Assembly: GCA_905233425.1 (NCBI GenBank)
Contig: CAJOEC010000004.1
Span: forward strand, 1-64,000
Origin: an uncultured Prevotella sp.
GTDB taxonomy: Bacteria; Bacteroidota; Bacteroidia; Bacteroidales; Bacteroidaceae
Direction of reading: 5' to 3'
DNA length: 64,000 nucleotides
Part shown: positions 7,014-15,657 of the stretch, piece after piece
Layout: every line of letters begins with the position of its first letter
How positions within the stretch are numbered: position 1 is the first letter of the stretch
Notes under the pieces: generated by a model
Seen by the model: the letters and a program-made list of their open reading frames with translations, nothing else
Told to the model about the DNA's origin: nothing
Database searches by the model: none
Position numbers and translations under genes: made by a program

Positions 7014-10000
7014 TTATTGTGTTGTAAGTTTTGGTTTCAGCTCGTCGGGCGAGTCTTTGGTGAACATGTCCACGGGTGGAGCCTGTTTGGTGAAGAAGTC
7101 GCGGATGGTCTGCACGTCGAGGGTCAGCGATGGCTGGAAGTCGGAGCTCTGCATGTAGTCGATGATTGCGTGGCGCATCTGTCGTGCCACATGTCGGCGG
7201 TCTAGGTCTGATGTGATGTCCATGGTGGTCATGAGCAGTCGTCCCTTGCCGACACGTGCCTCAATGAGCATTCCCAACTTGCGGCTCACGTGCCATGTGT
7301 CGATGGGCTGTATGGGCGGCTGGTAGTCGGCGGGCAGCTCCATGAGGTTCATCACCTGTGCCTTGTTCAGCAGCTCCCACCAGTTGAGGTTGGCCCACGA
7401 GTCGGTGGGGAAACCGTGGCAGAAGAGCGGGTGGGAGGTGTCGATATATGCGCCGGTGGTGTGTGGTGGGCGCATCTTGAACCACGACGTGTTCCAGAAC
7501 ACGGGCAGGTAGGTCTGTTTCACGTCGCTGCCGAGAGTGACACGTCCGGCGGCGGTGAGCAGCACGGTGCCGCCTCGGCTGAGCACGTCGAGAGCTTTGG
7601 TGTCGAGGGAGTCGGCGATGTAGTTGAGAGTTGAGAGTTTAGTGTTGAGAGACTTTTCATCAGCAACATCAGTACTGAAGTCGCTAAACTCTGCCCCCTT
7701 GACACCCGGCGAAGGATAAACCCAGAAATCCCATTCGTTTTGTATTGCGTTCGACACTCTTACGACGAGCTTCAGTTTTTGCGGCGCCAGTATGGCGTTC
7801 AGGGGCATTACCACTGTGCCCATCGGTATGTTCTTTGCTATTGGCAGATTGTTTGTCGAGATTATCCCGCCGGCATAGACCTTTCCCGTGTCATTAATCA
7901 CGTAGTATGAAGTCCTGGCATGTGTGAGTATGCAGTTGAACGAGTTGTACACCTCGATAGGTACGCGCAACGTGTCGGCGTTGGTGTAGACGAAGCGGGG
8001 GAAACGTGCCAGCGGCACCACTACGTTACAGAACTTCCGCCACTGCTTTGCGTTCACGTAGCCCTTTTCTTTCCAGTGGATGTTGAGTGGCCCAACGAGG
8101 GCTGTGCCCTGCCCGCTGTAGTCGTTGAGGCTGAGTAGCTGGAAACCTGTATAGTCGGGTGTGCGCAGGTTGCGCTCTATCTCATATTTATAGCACAGTG
8201 TCTGCAGCCGTCCGCTGGCCTCGAGGAATTTCTTGGCCTGTGAAGCCATGCCGTTGTCGCGCAGCAAGTCGCTGAATATCTCGAAGTTTCGTGCTTTGTA
8301 GACACCGGTGTACTGCGATGATTCTTTCAGGTCGGGGAACGCGCACCACTGTCCCTGCTCGTGGGCGATGATGGGGCTATTGTTGAAAGACCCACCCCCG
8401 GCCCCTCCCCGTGAGGGAGGGGAGTAGTTACTTTCTGCCTTAGTACTGTCCTCAGAAGTATATACTCCCCTCCCTACAGGGAGGGTCTGGGGGGTGGGTC
8501 TGTAGTTCTTCGGATGGAGTATCTGCTCGTAATAGTCGTCGTCCGACGACGGTGCGTGTCGGTCCCAGTCCAGACCTCGTGCCCCGCCCTTAACGTGATA
8601 TTCAGAGCCTCCGTCCCATGCCCATCCGCCACCGACGGAAGCACCGCAGTAGACCTTTGTAGAGTCGTATTCGTGCATCTGCCGCACCCATTCGTCGCAG
8701 TAGGTCACCCAATCGCCTGCCGGTTCGTTTCCAGCAGCCATCATTACGAACGACGGATGGTTGCCGTAGGTGTCGATGATGCGTCGCGACTCGTCAAGGA
8801 GGTATTGGTCGATGGCCATTCCCCTTTTTAGCTTCACTCCGTGGTTAGGCCACGACGGTCCTTCGGGCTGCAGGTATATACCCATGCGGTCGGCTGCGGC
8901 GAAGGCGGCCTCTGGCGGACAATAGCTGTGGAAACGCATCATGTTGAGTCCGTACTCTTTGCACTTCTTGAAGATTCGTATCCATTCCTTCTCGTCGGTT
9001 GGGGGATAGCCTGTCTCAGGAAAGCAGCAGTTCTCCACCGTTCCGCGTATGAAGAGAGGGTGATTGTTGATCATCATCTGGCGGCCCTCGATGGAAATGT
9101 CGCGGAAGCCGAAGGTCGTTTCGTACTCGTCATCGCCGGCGTAGACTCTAAGTCGGTAGACAGCGGGCGTGAACTCGTCCCATGCCAGCATTTTGTTGGT
9201 CATGCGTATGTCAAACTCCACATGAGTCTTGCGCTCGATGTTTATCCAGTTGCTAAGGAACGATATGAGTAACTGTTCGGTGTTCTCGCCTTCCACTAAG
9301 TTATTCCATGTTTCGCTTGTCGAATAGACGAGCTGTTCGGAGTCGACGCCTACCATGGTGACATCGTATGAGATGCCATACACATTTTGCTGCATCACGT
9401 GTACTGTGCCAAGTCCCTGGTTTGCGTGGTTCTCCAAGTCCACCACCACGTGTGCCTTGCGCTGTTTCAGGTTGGGGTAGACCCTCACTCTGCGTATGTT
9501 CACATGCTTTGGCCTTGCCTGCAGCTCTATCCGTCCGACTATTCCGTTCCAGTTTCCCTGCGTCTGGTCGGTAACCGAGTGTGAGTCCTGACCCACGCAC
9601 ACGTTCTCAATGCCGTTGTACACACGGATGGCTATCTCGTTTCTCTGTCCAATCTTCAGCATTTTCGTCACGTCGTAGACATGCGGCGTGGAAAGGCTCG
9701 TCTGGTGGCCTACCTCTTGACCGTTCACGTAGACCGTGGTCTCAATGTGGGGCCTTTCGAGGAAGAGCGTTATGCGGTTTCCCTTCCAGTATTCGGGCAC
9801 ATAGATGGAGCGTCCGTACCACGCTGTGCCTACATAGTGACGTTCAGGCGTGAGGAAGAATGGCAGTTTCATGTTGCCCTCGTTGCGGTAACGCTCCATG
9901 TAGGGGTTGAAATAATATGACGAGTCGTAGAGCGACCCCGTCCATTGCGTGTTCACGTTCACTGGCAGTCCCTTGCCGTTGGTGAGCATCGAGCCGGGCA

Positions 10001-10217
10001 GCATCACGAACTCGCCGGCACCGATGGCTTTCTCCACGGCTATCAGTTTGTGCTCGTTGTCAAACACTGTGTCAGGAAGTTCGCCCATACGGAAATGCCA
10101 CGACCCGGCAAGGTCGATGACCTGCTGGGCCGTCAATGGAGTAAAGAACAGGGGGGTGAAGAGGGAAAAGAGTTGAATGATTAGCTTCTCTTTCAGATTC
10201 TTTGTCATGCCCTTCAT
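7014..10217 (-). CDS. Glycoside hydrolase family 2-type enzyme with in-frame repeat insertions
   Basis: A 1067-residue secreted glycosidase resembling beta-galactosidase/beta-glucuronidase family GH2. An N-terminal signal segment (IIQLFSLFTPLFFTPLTAQQ) precedes a jelly-roll sugar-binding domain (YVGTAWYGRSIYVPEYW, then VYVNGQEVGHQTS), an Ig-like domain and the TIM barrel. The likely acid/base is Glu498 in AGNEPAGDW and the likely nucleophile is Glu620 in IIAHEQGQW. It lies immediately downstream of a pectin methylesterase, which suggests a pectin substrate, though substrate specificity cannot be read from sequence. Two repeat types lie in frame within the gene: the palindromic element at 8388-8501 (residues about 573-610, ending about 10 residues before the nucleophile) and a heptamer array at 7623-7652. 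Either could make it non-functional, but the frame is intact throughout. Start at 10217; an internal ATG at 10208 is an alternative. Confidence 0.85.
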   Translation of the reverse strand: MKGMTKNLKEKLIIQLFSLFTPLFFTPLTAQQVIDLAGSWHFRMGELPDTVFDNEHKLIAVEKAIGAGEFVMLPGSMLTNGKGLPVNVNTQWTGSLYDSSYYFNPYMERYRNEGNMKLPFFLTPERHYVGTAWYGRSIYVPEYWKGNRITLFLERPHIETTVYVNGQEVGHQTSLSTPHVYDVTKMLKIGQRNEIAIRVYNGIENVCVGQDSHSVTDQTQGNWNGIVGRIELQARPKHVNIRRVRVYPNLKQRKAHVVVDLENHANQGLGTVHVMQQNVYGISYDVTMVGVDSEQLVYSTSETWNNLVEGENTEQLLISFLSNWINIERKTHVEFDIRMTNKMLAWDEFTPAVYRLRVYAGDDEYETTFGFRDISIEGRQMMINNHPLFIRGTVENCCFPETGYPPTDEKEWIRIFKKCKEYGLNMMRFHSYCPPEAAFAAADRMGIYLQPEGPSWPNHGVKLKRGMAIDQYLLDESRRIIDTYGNHPSFVMMAAGNEPAGDWVTYCDEWVRQMHEYDSTKVYCGASVGGGWAWDGGSEYHVKGGARGLDWDRHAPSSDDDYYEQILHPKNYRPTPQTLPVGRGVYTSEDSTKAESNYSPPSRGGAGGGSFNNSPIIAHEQGQWCAFPDLKESSQYTGVYKARNFEIFSDLLRDNGMASQAKKFLEASGRLQTLCYKYEIERNLRTPDYTGFQLLSLNDYSGQGTALVGPLNIHWKEKGYVNAKQWRKFCNVVVPLARFPRFVYTNADTLRVPIEVYNSFNCILTHARTSYYVINDTGKVYAGGIISTNNLPIAKNIPMGTVVMPLNAILAPQKLKLVVRVSNAIQNEWDFWVYPSPGVKGAEFSDFSTDVADEKSLNTKLSTLNYIADSLDTKALDVLSRGGTVLLTAAGRVTLGSDVKQTYLPVFWNTSWFKMRPPHTTGAYIDTSHPLFCHGFPTDSWANLNWWELLNKAQVMNLMELPADYQPPIQPIDTWHVSRKLGMLIEARVGKGRLLMTTMDITSDLDRRHVARQMRHAIIDYMQSSDFQPSLTLDVQTIRDFFTKQAPPVDMFTKDSPDELKPKLTTQ
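7623..7652. repeat. Heptamer array inside the GH2 coding sequence
   Basis: About four 7-bp units (GTTGAGA, GTTGAGA, GTTTAGT, GTTGAGA) identical in type to the intergenic spacers at 6938-7011 and 10218-10263. They encode the in-frame stretch KSLNTKLSTLNY. Confidence 0.75.
8388..8501. repeat. Palindromic element copy 2, inside the GH2 gene
   Basis: 114 bp, exactly 38 codons. Ends AGACCCACCCCC and GGGGGTGGGTCT are perfect 12-bp inverted repeats. Inside are two further hairpins, CCCCTCCCCGTGAGGGAGGGG and CTCCCCTCCCTACAGGGAGGG written in part (arms CCCTCCC/GGGAGGG), flanking a non-repeated centre. The gene reads it as TLPVGRG...YSPPSRGGAGG, the same frame and direction as the alaS copy. Confidence 0.9.
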
Positions 10218-10263
10218 GTTGAGAGTTGAGAGTTCAGAGTTGAGTGTTTAGGGTTGAGTGTTT
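10218..10263. repeat. Heptamer-period spacer between pectinesterase and GH2 genes
   Basis: Units GTTGAGA, GTTGAGA, GTTCAGA, GTTGAGT, GTTTAGG, GTTGAGT fill the gap between the two genes. Confidence 0.8.
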
Positions 10264-11328
10264 CTATTTGTTCATTTCAGTCTTCAGCTTTGTGGCTTCC
10301 TCCTCCAACTGTCTGACTATTTCGTCTGGATGCCAGTCTCCGAAGACGTTATCCACGGTGAAGCGGTCGGCCTCTTCCTTATTAATTATTGTCTCATGCG
10401 TCTCCTTGTCTTCCTTGCCCACGAAATCCAGTACGTTGGATGCCGGTGTGATGTTGTTCCCATTTGCATCGGTGGTGCCATATTCGCTGAACACCACGTT
10501 TGCCACGCGAATGCCGATGGGGTCGTAGCGGGTGTCCATCAGCTTGTCGGGCGACTCTATCCGTGTGTTGATCCATGCGCATCGAGGATGTGTGTGCCAG
10601 GCGCGACCGTATGTGAATTCCGACTCTATGCTGCGTATGGTGCAGTGGTCGAAGACAAATCCCCAATTTGTGGTTGATGTGCGCGGTGCGGCAATGACGT
10701 TGTATCCGCTGCCGTCGAGCGAGCGTTTCTCGGTGACGATGGTGCATCGGTTGAAATACACGTCGCCGGCACCGCAGATGAAGTCTATAGTGCCGTGTAT
10801 CTCCGAGTCTTCAAAATAGTGCTGGCACTCCTCGCTGTGCGAGTAATATGTGTCCTGATACGACAGCAGTCGCACGCGCTTGAACATTGCGCGGAAGCCC
10901 TTGTCCTGCCAGCATACGGCACGTCCGGCGGGGCCTGAGTGGTAGAAGTCGAGGTCGTTCTGTATCGTGAGGTCCTGCACGTAGGTGTTGTAGCCTCGGT
11001 TCAGGAATGTGGCGGTGGTGCTGATGCCCTCTTTCTCCACCGGCGGCGCATTGCGTATTATTGTGCCCTCCATGCTCTCGCCTATCAGGGCGATGTTGTG
11101 GCCCAGTATGGTCGTGAGAGCTGTCTCGCCAAGGTCGTAGAAACCGTTGGGAATGAGCACGAACAGCCGTTCCGATGCTGGGTCGGCATTCAGCTCGTTA
11201 GCCTTGTCGAGAGTCTTCAGCAGTCCCTCGGCACTGATGTCCTCAACTATGATTACACGCTCTTTGGCTTGCAGCAATGTTGCGACAAACAGTATAATTA
11301 TAAGGTTTATTGGTCTTAGTAATAACAT
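10264..11328 (-). CDS. Secreted pectin methylesterase (carbohydrate esterase family 8)
   Basis: A 354-residue protein that would remove methyl esters from homogalacturonan. After a hydrophobic export segment (LLLRPINLIIILFVATLLQA) comes a right-handed beta-helix. CE8 motifs are visible in order: QDLTIQND, AVCWQDKGFRAMF, SYQDTYYSH, GTIDFICGAGDVYFN with the catalytic Asp, and YGRAW in place of the usual LGRPW, keeping its Arg. A longer in-frame reading up to 11391 exists, but the promoter box at 11349-11356 falls inside it, so the ATG at 11328 is taken. The GH2 gene and rimO follow on the same strand, likely as one transcription unit. Confidence 0.9.
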   Translation of the reverse strand: MLLLRPINLIIILFVATLLQAKERVIIVEDISAEGLLKTLDKANELNADPASERLFVLIPNGFYDLGETALTTILGHNIALIGESMEGTIIRNAPPVEKEGISTTATFLNRGYNTYVQDLTIQNDLDFYHSGPAGRAVCWQDKGFRAMFKRVRLLSYQDTYYSHSEECQHYFEDSEIHGTIDFICGAGDVYFNRCTIVTEKRSLDGSGYNVIAAPRTSTTNWGFVFDHCTIRSIESEFTYGRAWHTHPRCAWINTRIESPDKLMDTRYDPIGIRVANVVFSEYGTTDANGNNITPASNVLDFVGKEDKETHETIINKEEADRFTVDNVFGDWHPDEIVRQLEEEATKLKTEMNK

Positions 11329-11348
11329 GTATTTATAGAAATAGGCTG

Positions 11349-11380
11349 CAAAATTAATCATTTTCTCCCGAACAGCCAAA
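11349..11380 (-). promoter_or_regulatory. Promoter of pectinesterase-GH2-rimO
   Basis: On the minus strand TTTG (11380-11377) and TAATTTTG (11356-11349) have a 20-bp spacer, 20 nt before the chosen start codon. Confidence 0.8.
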
Positions 11381-11394
11381 TAAAATGGCAAAAA

Positions 11395-12822
11395 TCATAT
11401 AGAAAACAGGTCGTCAAGTCTCGTTTGACTTTGTATCATTTGCGAGTATTTCCCACGAGCCATACCTTCTGTGGTAATCATCGTTACCCATGGGGTGTGG
11501 CGAAGTCCCGTCTCCTGTATAAAGGCATTCTTGCGCTTGCATATTCTTTCGTATTCCTCTTTGTCCAATTCGTATGCTTCCTGACAGTATTTTACCTCGC
11601 AGACATTGACAATCTTGTCGGCCCTTTCGATAATGATGTCAATCTGGGCAGCCGGTGTGGTAGCCTTGCTTCGCCAGGAGTAGCTGAGCGTGGAAATGGT
11701 GTCGATATGCAGGGCATGCTTTATCTGCGGGATATGTGCCATGCAAATATGCTCATACGAAAGTCCCATCCACGTATTTATTTCAGGTGTGTTGATATGA
11801 TGCAGCCAATATTGTTGTTCCACTTCGGCCCTGTCAATGAATGTCAGATAGAACATACAGAAGAAGTCGCAAACCTGATAGATGGCATCCTTCCGCTTTA
11901 TTTCCTTCTCCCGAACAATATTCTTACGAATCAAGTCACAATAGACGAGGTCTTCCAGCCTGTTACCCAAATGGCCGTTGTTGGCGCAATTAAGTTTTGT
12001 TGCAATCTCCTCGCGTGTCATCCCTTTGCGGCTTTTGCTCAGGGCCTTGATGATGTCAATATATTTCTCCGGTTTCTTGTACAGCGTATTAAACAGTCTG
12101 CGGAACTCGCGACGCATCTGCGTGTCCTGGCTGAAGAACAGGCGGTCAACATTCTGAACCAGACTCTCGTCATGGTCCAGAATACTCAGATAATAGGGTA
12201 TGCCGCCAAAGACCATATATGTCTGCAGTATCATTTGCCGGTTCCATACAAACTGCTTGTCATTGAGATAGGCTTCTGTCTCTTTCAGCGTGAAAGGGTG
12301 GATGGGCATCTCGATGGTGATGCGGTCGTGAAGCCCACCCTTACTGTCAATGACATTGCTAATCATCCAACTGGTGGCACTACCGCAGATAATCAACACA
12401 ATATTATCGTGCATGGAGGCCCAGTTGTTCCAGAAGTAGCCGATGGCACTCGCCACATTGGAGCCTTCAGCATCCATCGCCGGCAACTCGTCGATAAAGA
12501 TGATACATCGACTGCCGTTGTCTGCTTTCTGCTTCAGCGCGTTTTTCAGCATGATGAAAGCGCGCATCCAGTCTTTCGGCTCTTCGGGCATATTGTAGCC
12601 AAAGTCGCTCATGGCATCGGCAAATGCGGTGAACTGGTCTTTGAGCGTGCCTTCGATGACCCCAGTCATCTTGAACGCATACTGGTTCTTGAACATCTGA
12701 TTTATCAGGAACGTCTTGCCAACACGTCTGCGACCATACAAAGCCACAAACTCTGACCTGTGACTCTCGACGGCAGCGGTGAGTTTCCTGATTTCTGTTT
12801 CTCTTCCGATAATTGTTTCCAT
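11395..12822 (-). CDS. AAA ATPase with C-terminal DUF234-like nuclease-fold domain
   Basis: A 475-residue protein of the archaeal-type ATPase family that is abundant in Bacteroidales. Near the N-terminus are GRETEIRKL and the Walker A loop YGRRRVGKTFLIN; Walker B is CIIFIDELPAMD; a sensor-like IICGSATSWM follows. The middle is a winged-helix segment (LSKSRKGMTREEIATKL), and the C-terminal part (AAQIDIIIERADKIVNVCEVKYC) has the E-V-K pattern of a restriction-endonuclease-like fold. Function is unknown. A TTG further upstream (12846) is in frame but overlaps the -7 promoter box, so ATG 12822 is taken. No partner gene is adjacent; it diverges from rpoD. Confidence 0.85.
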   Translation of the reverse strand: METIIGRETEIRKLTAAVESHRSEFVALYGRRRVGKTFLINQMFKNQYAFKMTGVIEGTLKDQFTAFADAMSDFGYNMPEEPKDWMRAFIMLKNALKQKADNGSRCIIFIDELPAMDAEGSNVASAIGYFWNNWASMHDNIVLIICGSATSWMISNVIDSKGGLHDRITIEMPIHPFTLKETEAYLNDKQFVWNRQMILQTYMVFGGIPYYLSILDHDESLVQNVDRLFFSQDTQMRREFRRLFNTLYKKPEKYIDIIKALSKSRKGMTREEIATKLNCANNGHLGNRLEDLVYCDLIRKNIVREKEIKRKDAIYQVCDFFCMFYLTFIDRAEVEQQYWLHHINTPEINTWMGLSYEHICMAHIPQIKHALHIDTISTLSYSWRSKATTPAAQIDIIIERADKIVNVCEVKYCQEAYELDKEEYERICKRKNAFIQETGLRHTPWVTMITTEGMARGKYSQMIQSQTRLDDLFSI

Positions 12823-12843
12823 TGCCACTACATCATTTTTGCG

Positions 12844-12875
12844 CAAAGGTAAGACATATTATTGAAAGAAACAAA
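12844..12875 (-). promoter_or_regulatory. Promoter of the ATPase gene
   Basis: On the minus strand TTTG (12875-12872) and TACCTTTG (12851-12844) have a 20-bp spacer. Confidence 0.8.
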
Positions 12876-12877
12876 TG

Positions 12878-12970
12878 TTTTGGGCGAAATCTACCCATTT
12901 TTGCATAGATTTCGCCCAAAATGGCAGGATTCCGGGCGAAATCCACCACTTTTCGGTTAGATTCCGCCCA
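12878..12970. repeat. Two 37-bp hairpin units in the ATPase-rpoD divergent region
   Basis: The first hairpin has a perfect 16-bp stem, TTTTGGGCGAAATCTA (12878-12893) with TAGATTTCGCCCAAAA (12906-12921). The second unit, 12934-12970, is a diverged copy (GGGCGAAATCCA ... TTAGATTCCGCCCA). The core units at 12882-12918 and 12934-12970 are both 37 bp. I found no coding potential. Confidence 0.85.
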
Positions 12971-12995
12971 ATGCTACTGTACACCTTCTGGAGGA

Positions 12996-13083
12996 TTCCC
13001 CCGGTGGGAATAATTTATTCCCACCGGGGGAACAATTTGTTCCCACCGGGGGAATGTTTTGTTCCCACCGGGGGAATCCTCGC
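12996..13083. repeat. Four 22-bp tandem units with palindromic core upstream of rpoD
   Basis: Units start at 12996, 13018, 13040 and 13062. Each has a 15-bp core and a 7-bp linker. Units 2-4 carry TTCCCACCGGGGGAA; unit 1 carries its inverse, TTCCCCCGGTGGGAA. Units 1 and 2 together form an 18-bp perfect hairpin. Confidence 0.9.
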
Positions 13084-13155
13084 TCAGAAGGCACTACTCT
13101 GGACTGTCTAATTGTTAAAAAAGGACAAGCTGGTGCAAAATATGTGGCTACATTG

Positions 13156-13185
13156 TTTGTAGTTCGTTTTTTATTACTAATTTTG
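13156..13185 (+). promoter_or_regulatory. rpoD promoter
   Basis: TTTG at 13156-13159 and TAATTTTG at 13178-13185 with an 18-bp spacer, 36 bp before the start codon. Confidence 0.75.
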
Positions 13186-13221
13186 CACCCACTATTGAAA
13201 AATTTTTACTGATACCATGCT

Positions 13222-14082
13222 ATGAGGCAACTGAAAATCACAAAATCGATAACAAACCGCGAGAGCGAATCTCTCGATAAATATTTACAAGAGATAGGCC
13301 ACGAGGAACTTATCAGCATCGACGAGGAAGTTGAGCTGGCACAACGCATACGCAAGGGTGACCGCCGTGCACTGGAACGCCTGACACGTGCCAACCTGCG
13401 TTTCGTGGTGTCGGTGGCCAAACAGTACCAGAACCAGGGACTGTCGCTTCCCGACCTGATAAACGAAGGCAACGTTGGGCTGATAAAGGCCGCAGAGAAA
13501 TTCGACGAGACACGCGGCTTCAAGTTCATAAGCTATGCCGTGTGGTGGATTCGCCAGAGCATCCTGCAGGCCATCGCCGAGCAGAGCCGCATTGTTCGAC
13601 TGCCTCTGAACCAGGTGGGGTCGGTGAACAAGATCTCACGCGTGCTCAGCAAGTTTGAGCAGGAGAACGAGCGTCGCCCGTCGATTGAGGAGATCTCTGA
13701 GCGCCTCGACCTGCCCGCCGACAAAGTCGATGCGGCCATGAGCGCCAGCGGTAGGCACGTGTCAGTGGACGCACCGTTTGCCGACGGCGAGGACAACTCG
13801 CTGCTCGACGTGATGGTGAACGACAACTCGCCGGCCGCCGACCGTGAGCTTGTGCGCGAGTCGCTTCGCGAAGAGATAAAGGCTGCGCTGAGAATCCTTA
13901 ACCCCAGGGAGAGAAACATCATTGAGGCGTTCTACGGTCTGGGACAGCAGGAACTGACGCTGGAGGAGATTGGCGCAAAGTTCGGACTCACACGCGAGAG
14001 AGTGCGACAGATAAGGGAGAAGGCCATCAAGAGGCTCAGGGACTACAGCAAGAACAAGGTGCTGAGGGCATACCTCGGGTAA
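13222..14082 (+). CDS. rpoD: Primary RNA polymerase sigma factor RpoD (Bacteroidota type)
   Basis: A 286-residue sigma-70 protein, the short form typical of Bacteroidota that lacks region 1.1. Region 1.2 is [16 protein letters not shown]; region 2 includes [19 protein letters not shown] and the -7-reading helix [19 protein letters not shown]; region 3 follows ([12 protein letters not shown]); region 4 ends with the helix-turn-helix [19 protein letters not shown]. This factor should read the TTTG/TAnnTTTG promoters seen across the window. Its own upstream region contains that promoter and the 22-bp palindromic array. Confidence 0.97.
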   Translation: MRQLKITKSITNRESESLDKYLQEIGHEELISIDEEVELAQRIRKGDRRALERLTRANLRFVVSVAKQYQNQGLSLPDLINEGNVGLIKAAEKFDETRGFKFISYAVWWIRQSILQAIAEQSRIVRLPLNQVGSVNKISRVLSKFEQENERRPSIEEISERLDLPADKVDAAMSASGRHVSVDAPFADGEDNSLLDVMVNDNSPAADRELVRESLREEIKAALRILNPRERNIIEAFYGLGQQELTLEEIGAKFGLTRERVRQIREKAIKRLRDYSKNKVLRAYLG

Positions 14083-14084
14083 GG

Positions 14085-14131
14085 GAAAAGTGAATAGTGA
14101 AAAGTGAAAAGTGAAGAGCGAAAAGTTTGCT
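14085..14131. repeat. Heptamer-period spacer after rpoD
   Basis: Units AAAGTGA, ATAGTGA, AAAGTGA, AAAGTGA, AGAGCGA and AAAG follow the rpoD stop codon. Confidence 0.75.
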
Positions 14132-14156
14132 ACCGCTATAATGGTAGGATAAATAT

Positions 14157-14681
14157 ATGTATATAAAATATATTGTAACAGTATTGCTGGCATTGCTCAT
14201 GGCCGTTGGCGCTGAGGCCAAGGGCAGCAACAGGGAGAAGTCGAAGGTATATATCTTCGGTATGGCGGCGGCATTCACCGATACGATAGTGCATTTCACG
14301 TCCATCCAGGAGATGGATAGTGCCTATCTGAATAAAAAGAGGAACTTCCTGTTGGGACGTGACCTTTACTCCGGCCAACTGCGTGAATATCTTAATGGCC
14401 AGCTGCTCATGCCCCACCGTACTTGTATTGTGTTGTACGACAAGAAGCGCAAGAAATTGGAGAAGAAATATGCCAAGATGATGCGCCTCTACACCACTCA
14501 GAACAAGGGTGCTCGTAAGTTCGACGTGAGGAATATCGGGGAGCAGGATTTCCGTTTTCACAATGTTGACGTGAGCGAGGAGACTGAGCAGGAGGAGGTT
14601 GCGGAGGTGAAACAGAAACCAAAGAAGGACAAGAAGCCCCCAAAACCGAAAGACAACGGAAGGAGGCCGCCAAGAATGTGA
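14157..14681 (+). CDS. Secreted protein of unknown function with basic C-terminal tail
   Basis: I do not recognise this 174-residue protein. It starts with a clear signal peptide (YIVTVLLALLMAVGAEA). The body (KVYIFGMAAAFTDTIVHFTSIQEMDSAYLNKK, quoted in part as FGMAAAFTDTIVHFT) looks globular. The final 40 residues are low-complexity, first acidic (EETEQEEVAEV) and then Lys/Pro-rich (KPKKDKKPPKPKDNG). It lies 74 bp after rpoD and 34 bp before the HPr-kinase-like gene, so it could belong to the cassette that follows. The charged tail may contact cell wall or polysaccharide; that is a guess. Confidence 0.7.
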   Translation: MYIKYIVTVLLALLMAVGAEAKGSNREKSKVYIFGMAAAFTDTIVHFTSIQEMDSAYLNKKRNFLLGRDLYSGQLREYLNGQLLMPHRTCIVLYDKKRKKLEKKYAKMMRLYTTQNKGARKFDVRNIGEQDFRFHNVDVSEETEQEEVAEVKQKPKKDKKPPKPKDNGRRPPRM

Positions 14682-14715
14682 TGATTGTTGAGTGTTTAGA
14701 GTTGAGAGTTGAGTG

Positions 14716-15657
14716 ATGAGTAACAGCCATTATTTCTGCATAGGAGGCCACTATGTGTGCATACGTTTCGCCGAGTCTGAGGTGAACTCCATGTACCTGC
14801 TGCCATCGTTTGGACCCTTCGCTATGCAAGAGGAGAGCGGAGAGAGAATAGAGAAGAGCGGAGGACTGCTTTTCACACTCACCGTCGACGACAGTCTGCG
14901 CCCGGCCAAGAACAAGCGGTTGGTGAGAAAATTCGACACCGGCAACGGCGACACGCTGGTCTACCAACTGACGGACGGAGGCTATCAGTTCATAATACGT
15001 GACATCGGGGGAGGCGACTGCTGCCTTCTCATCAGCAACGCCGACTTCAGCTCGTGCCGTTGTGCACTTAACGGCGGATGGGTGATGCGCTCCTTCGGAC
15101 TAAACGACGCGCTGATGCTCATATACGCTTTCGCCGGCTCATTCCACAACACTCTGCTCATCCATGCCTCGTGCATACTCCACGACGGGAAGGCATACCC
15201 TTTCATCGCCCAAAGCGGAACAGGCAAGAGCACGCATTCGTCGCTGTGGATGAAACACATAGAAGACTCGCAGCTGATGAACGACGACAATCCTATCATA
15301 CGAATACACAATGAGGGGGAAATCAAACATCCGGAGGCGTTGCCCATTGCAGCGGGGCCATTCGTCTACGGTTCGCCGTGGAGTGGCAAGACACCCTGCT
15401 ACAGAAACATCATGGCACCATTAGGGGCGGTGGTGCGCATAGACCGTGCACCGCAGAACAGCATTGAGCGGCTGAAACCAGTGGAGGCCTTTGCCTCGCT
15501 GCTGCCAGCATGTTCGAGCATGAAGTGGGACACAACTATATATAATAACCTCTGCGACAGCATCACCGCCATCATTTCAACGACACCCATCTACACACTG
15601 CACTGTCTGCCCGACGAGGAGGCGGCCGTGCTCTGCCATAACACTGTGACACGATGA
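14716..15657 (+). CDS. HPr-kinase-like P-loop protein
   Basis: A 313-residue protein resembling the HPr kinase/PEP carboxykinase-like proteins found next to PqqD-family genes. The P-loop is QSGTGKSTHSSLW from residue 166. An LMNDDNP segment at 187-193 resembles the acidic motif of HPr kinase, and GSPWSGKTPCY is at 219-229. No HPr phosphocarrier gene is visible nearby. The in-frame GTG at 14713 directly precedes the ATG; I chose the ATG at 14716. The stop codon overlaps the next start (ATGA). Expected role is phosphorylation of a protein, peptide or other substrate; the substrate is unknown. Confidence 0.75.
   Translation: MSNSHYFCIGGHYVCIRFAESEVNSMYLLPSFGPFAMQEESGERIEKSGGLLFTLTVDDSLRPAKNKRLVRKFDTGNGDTLVYQLTDGGYQFIIRDIGGGDCCLLISNADFSSCRCALNGGWVMRSFGLNDALMLIYAFAGSFHNTLLIHASCILHDGKAYPFIAQSGTGKSTHSSLWMKHIEDSQLMNDDNPIIRIHNEGEIKHPEALPIAAGPFVYGSPWSGKTPCYRNIMAPLGAVVRIDRAPQNSIERLKPVEAFASLLPACSSMKWDTTIYNNLCDSITAIISTTPIYTLHCLPDEEAAVLCHNTVTR

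Noticed and set aside
11425-12756. 443-codon open frame opposite the ATPase gene
   Set aside because: The minus-strand frame has Walker motifs and a matching promoter; the plus frame has no domain and arises from codon composition.
12996-13083. CRISPR array
   Set aside because: The units are 22 bp and contiguous with a 7-bp linker; there are no 30-bp spacers and no cas genes.
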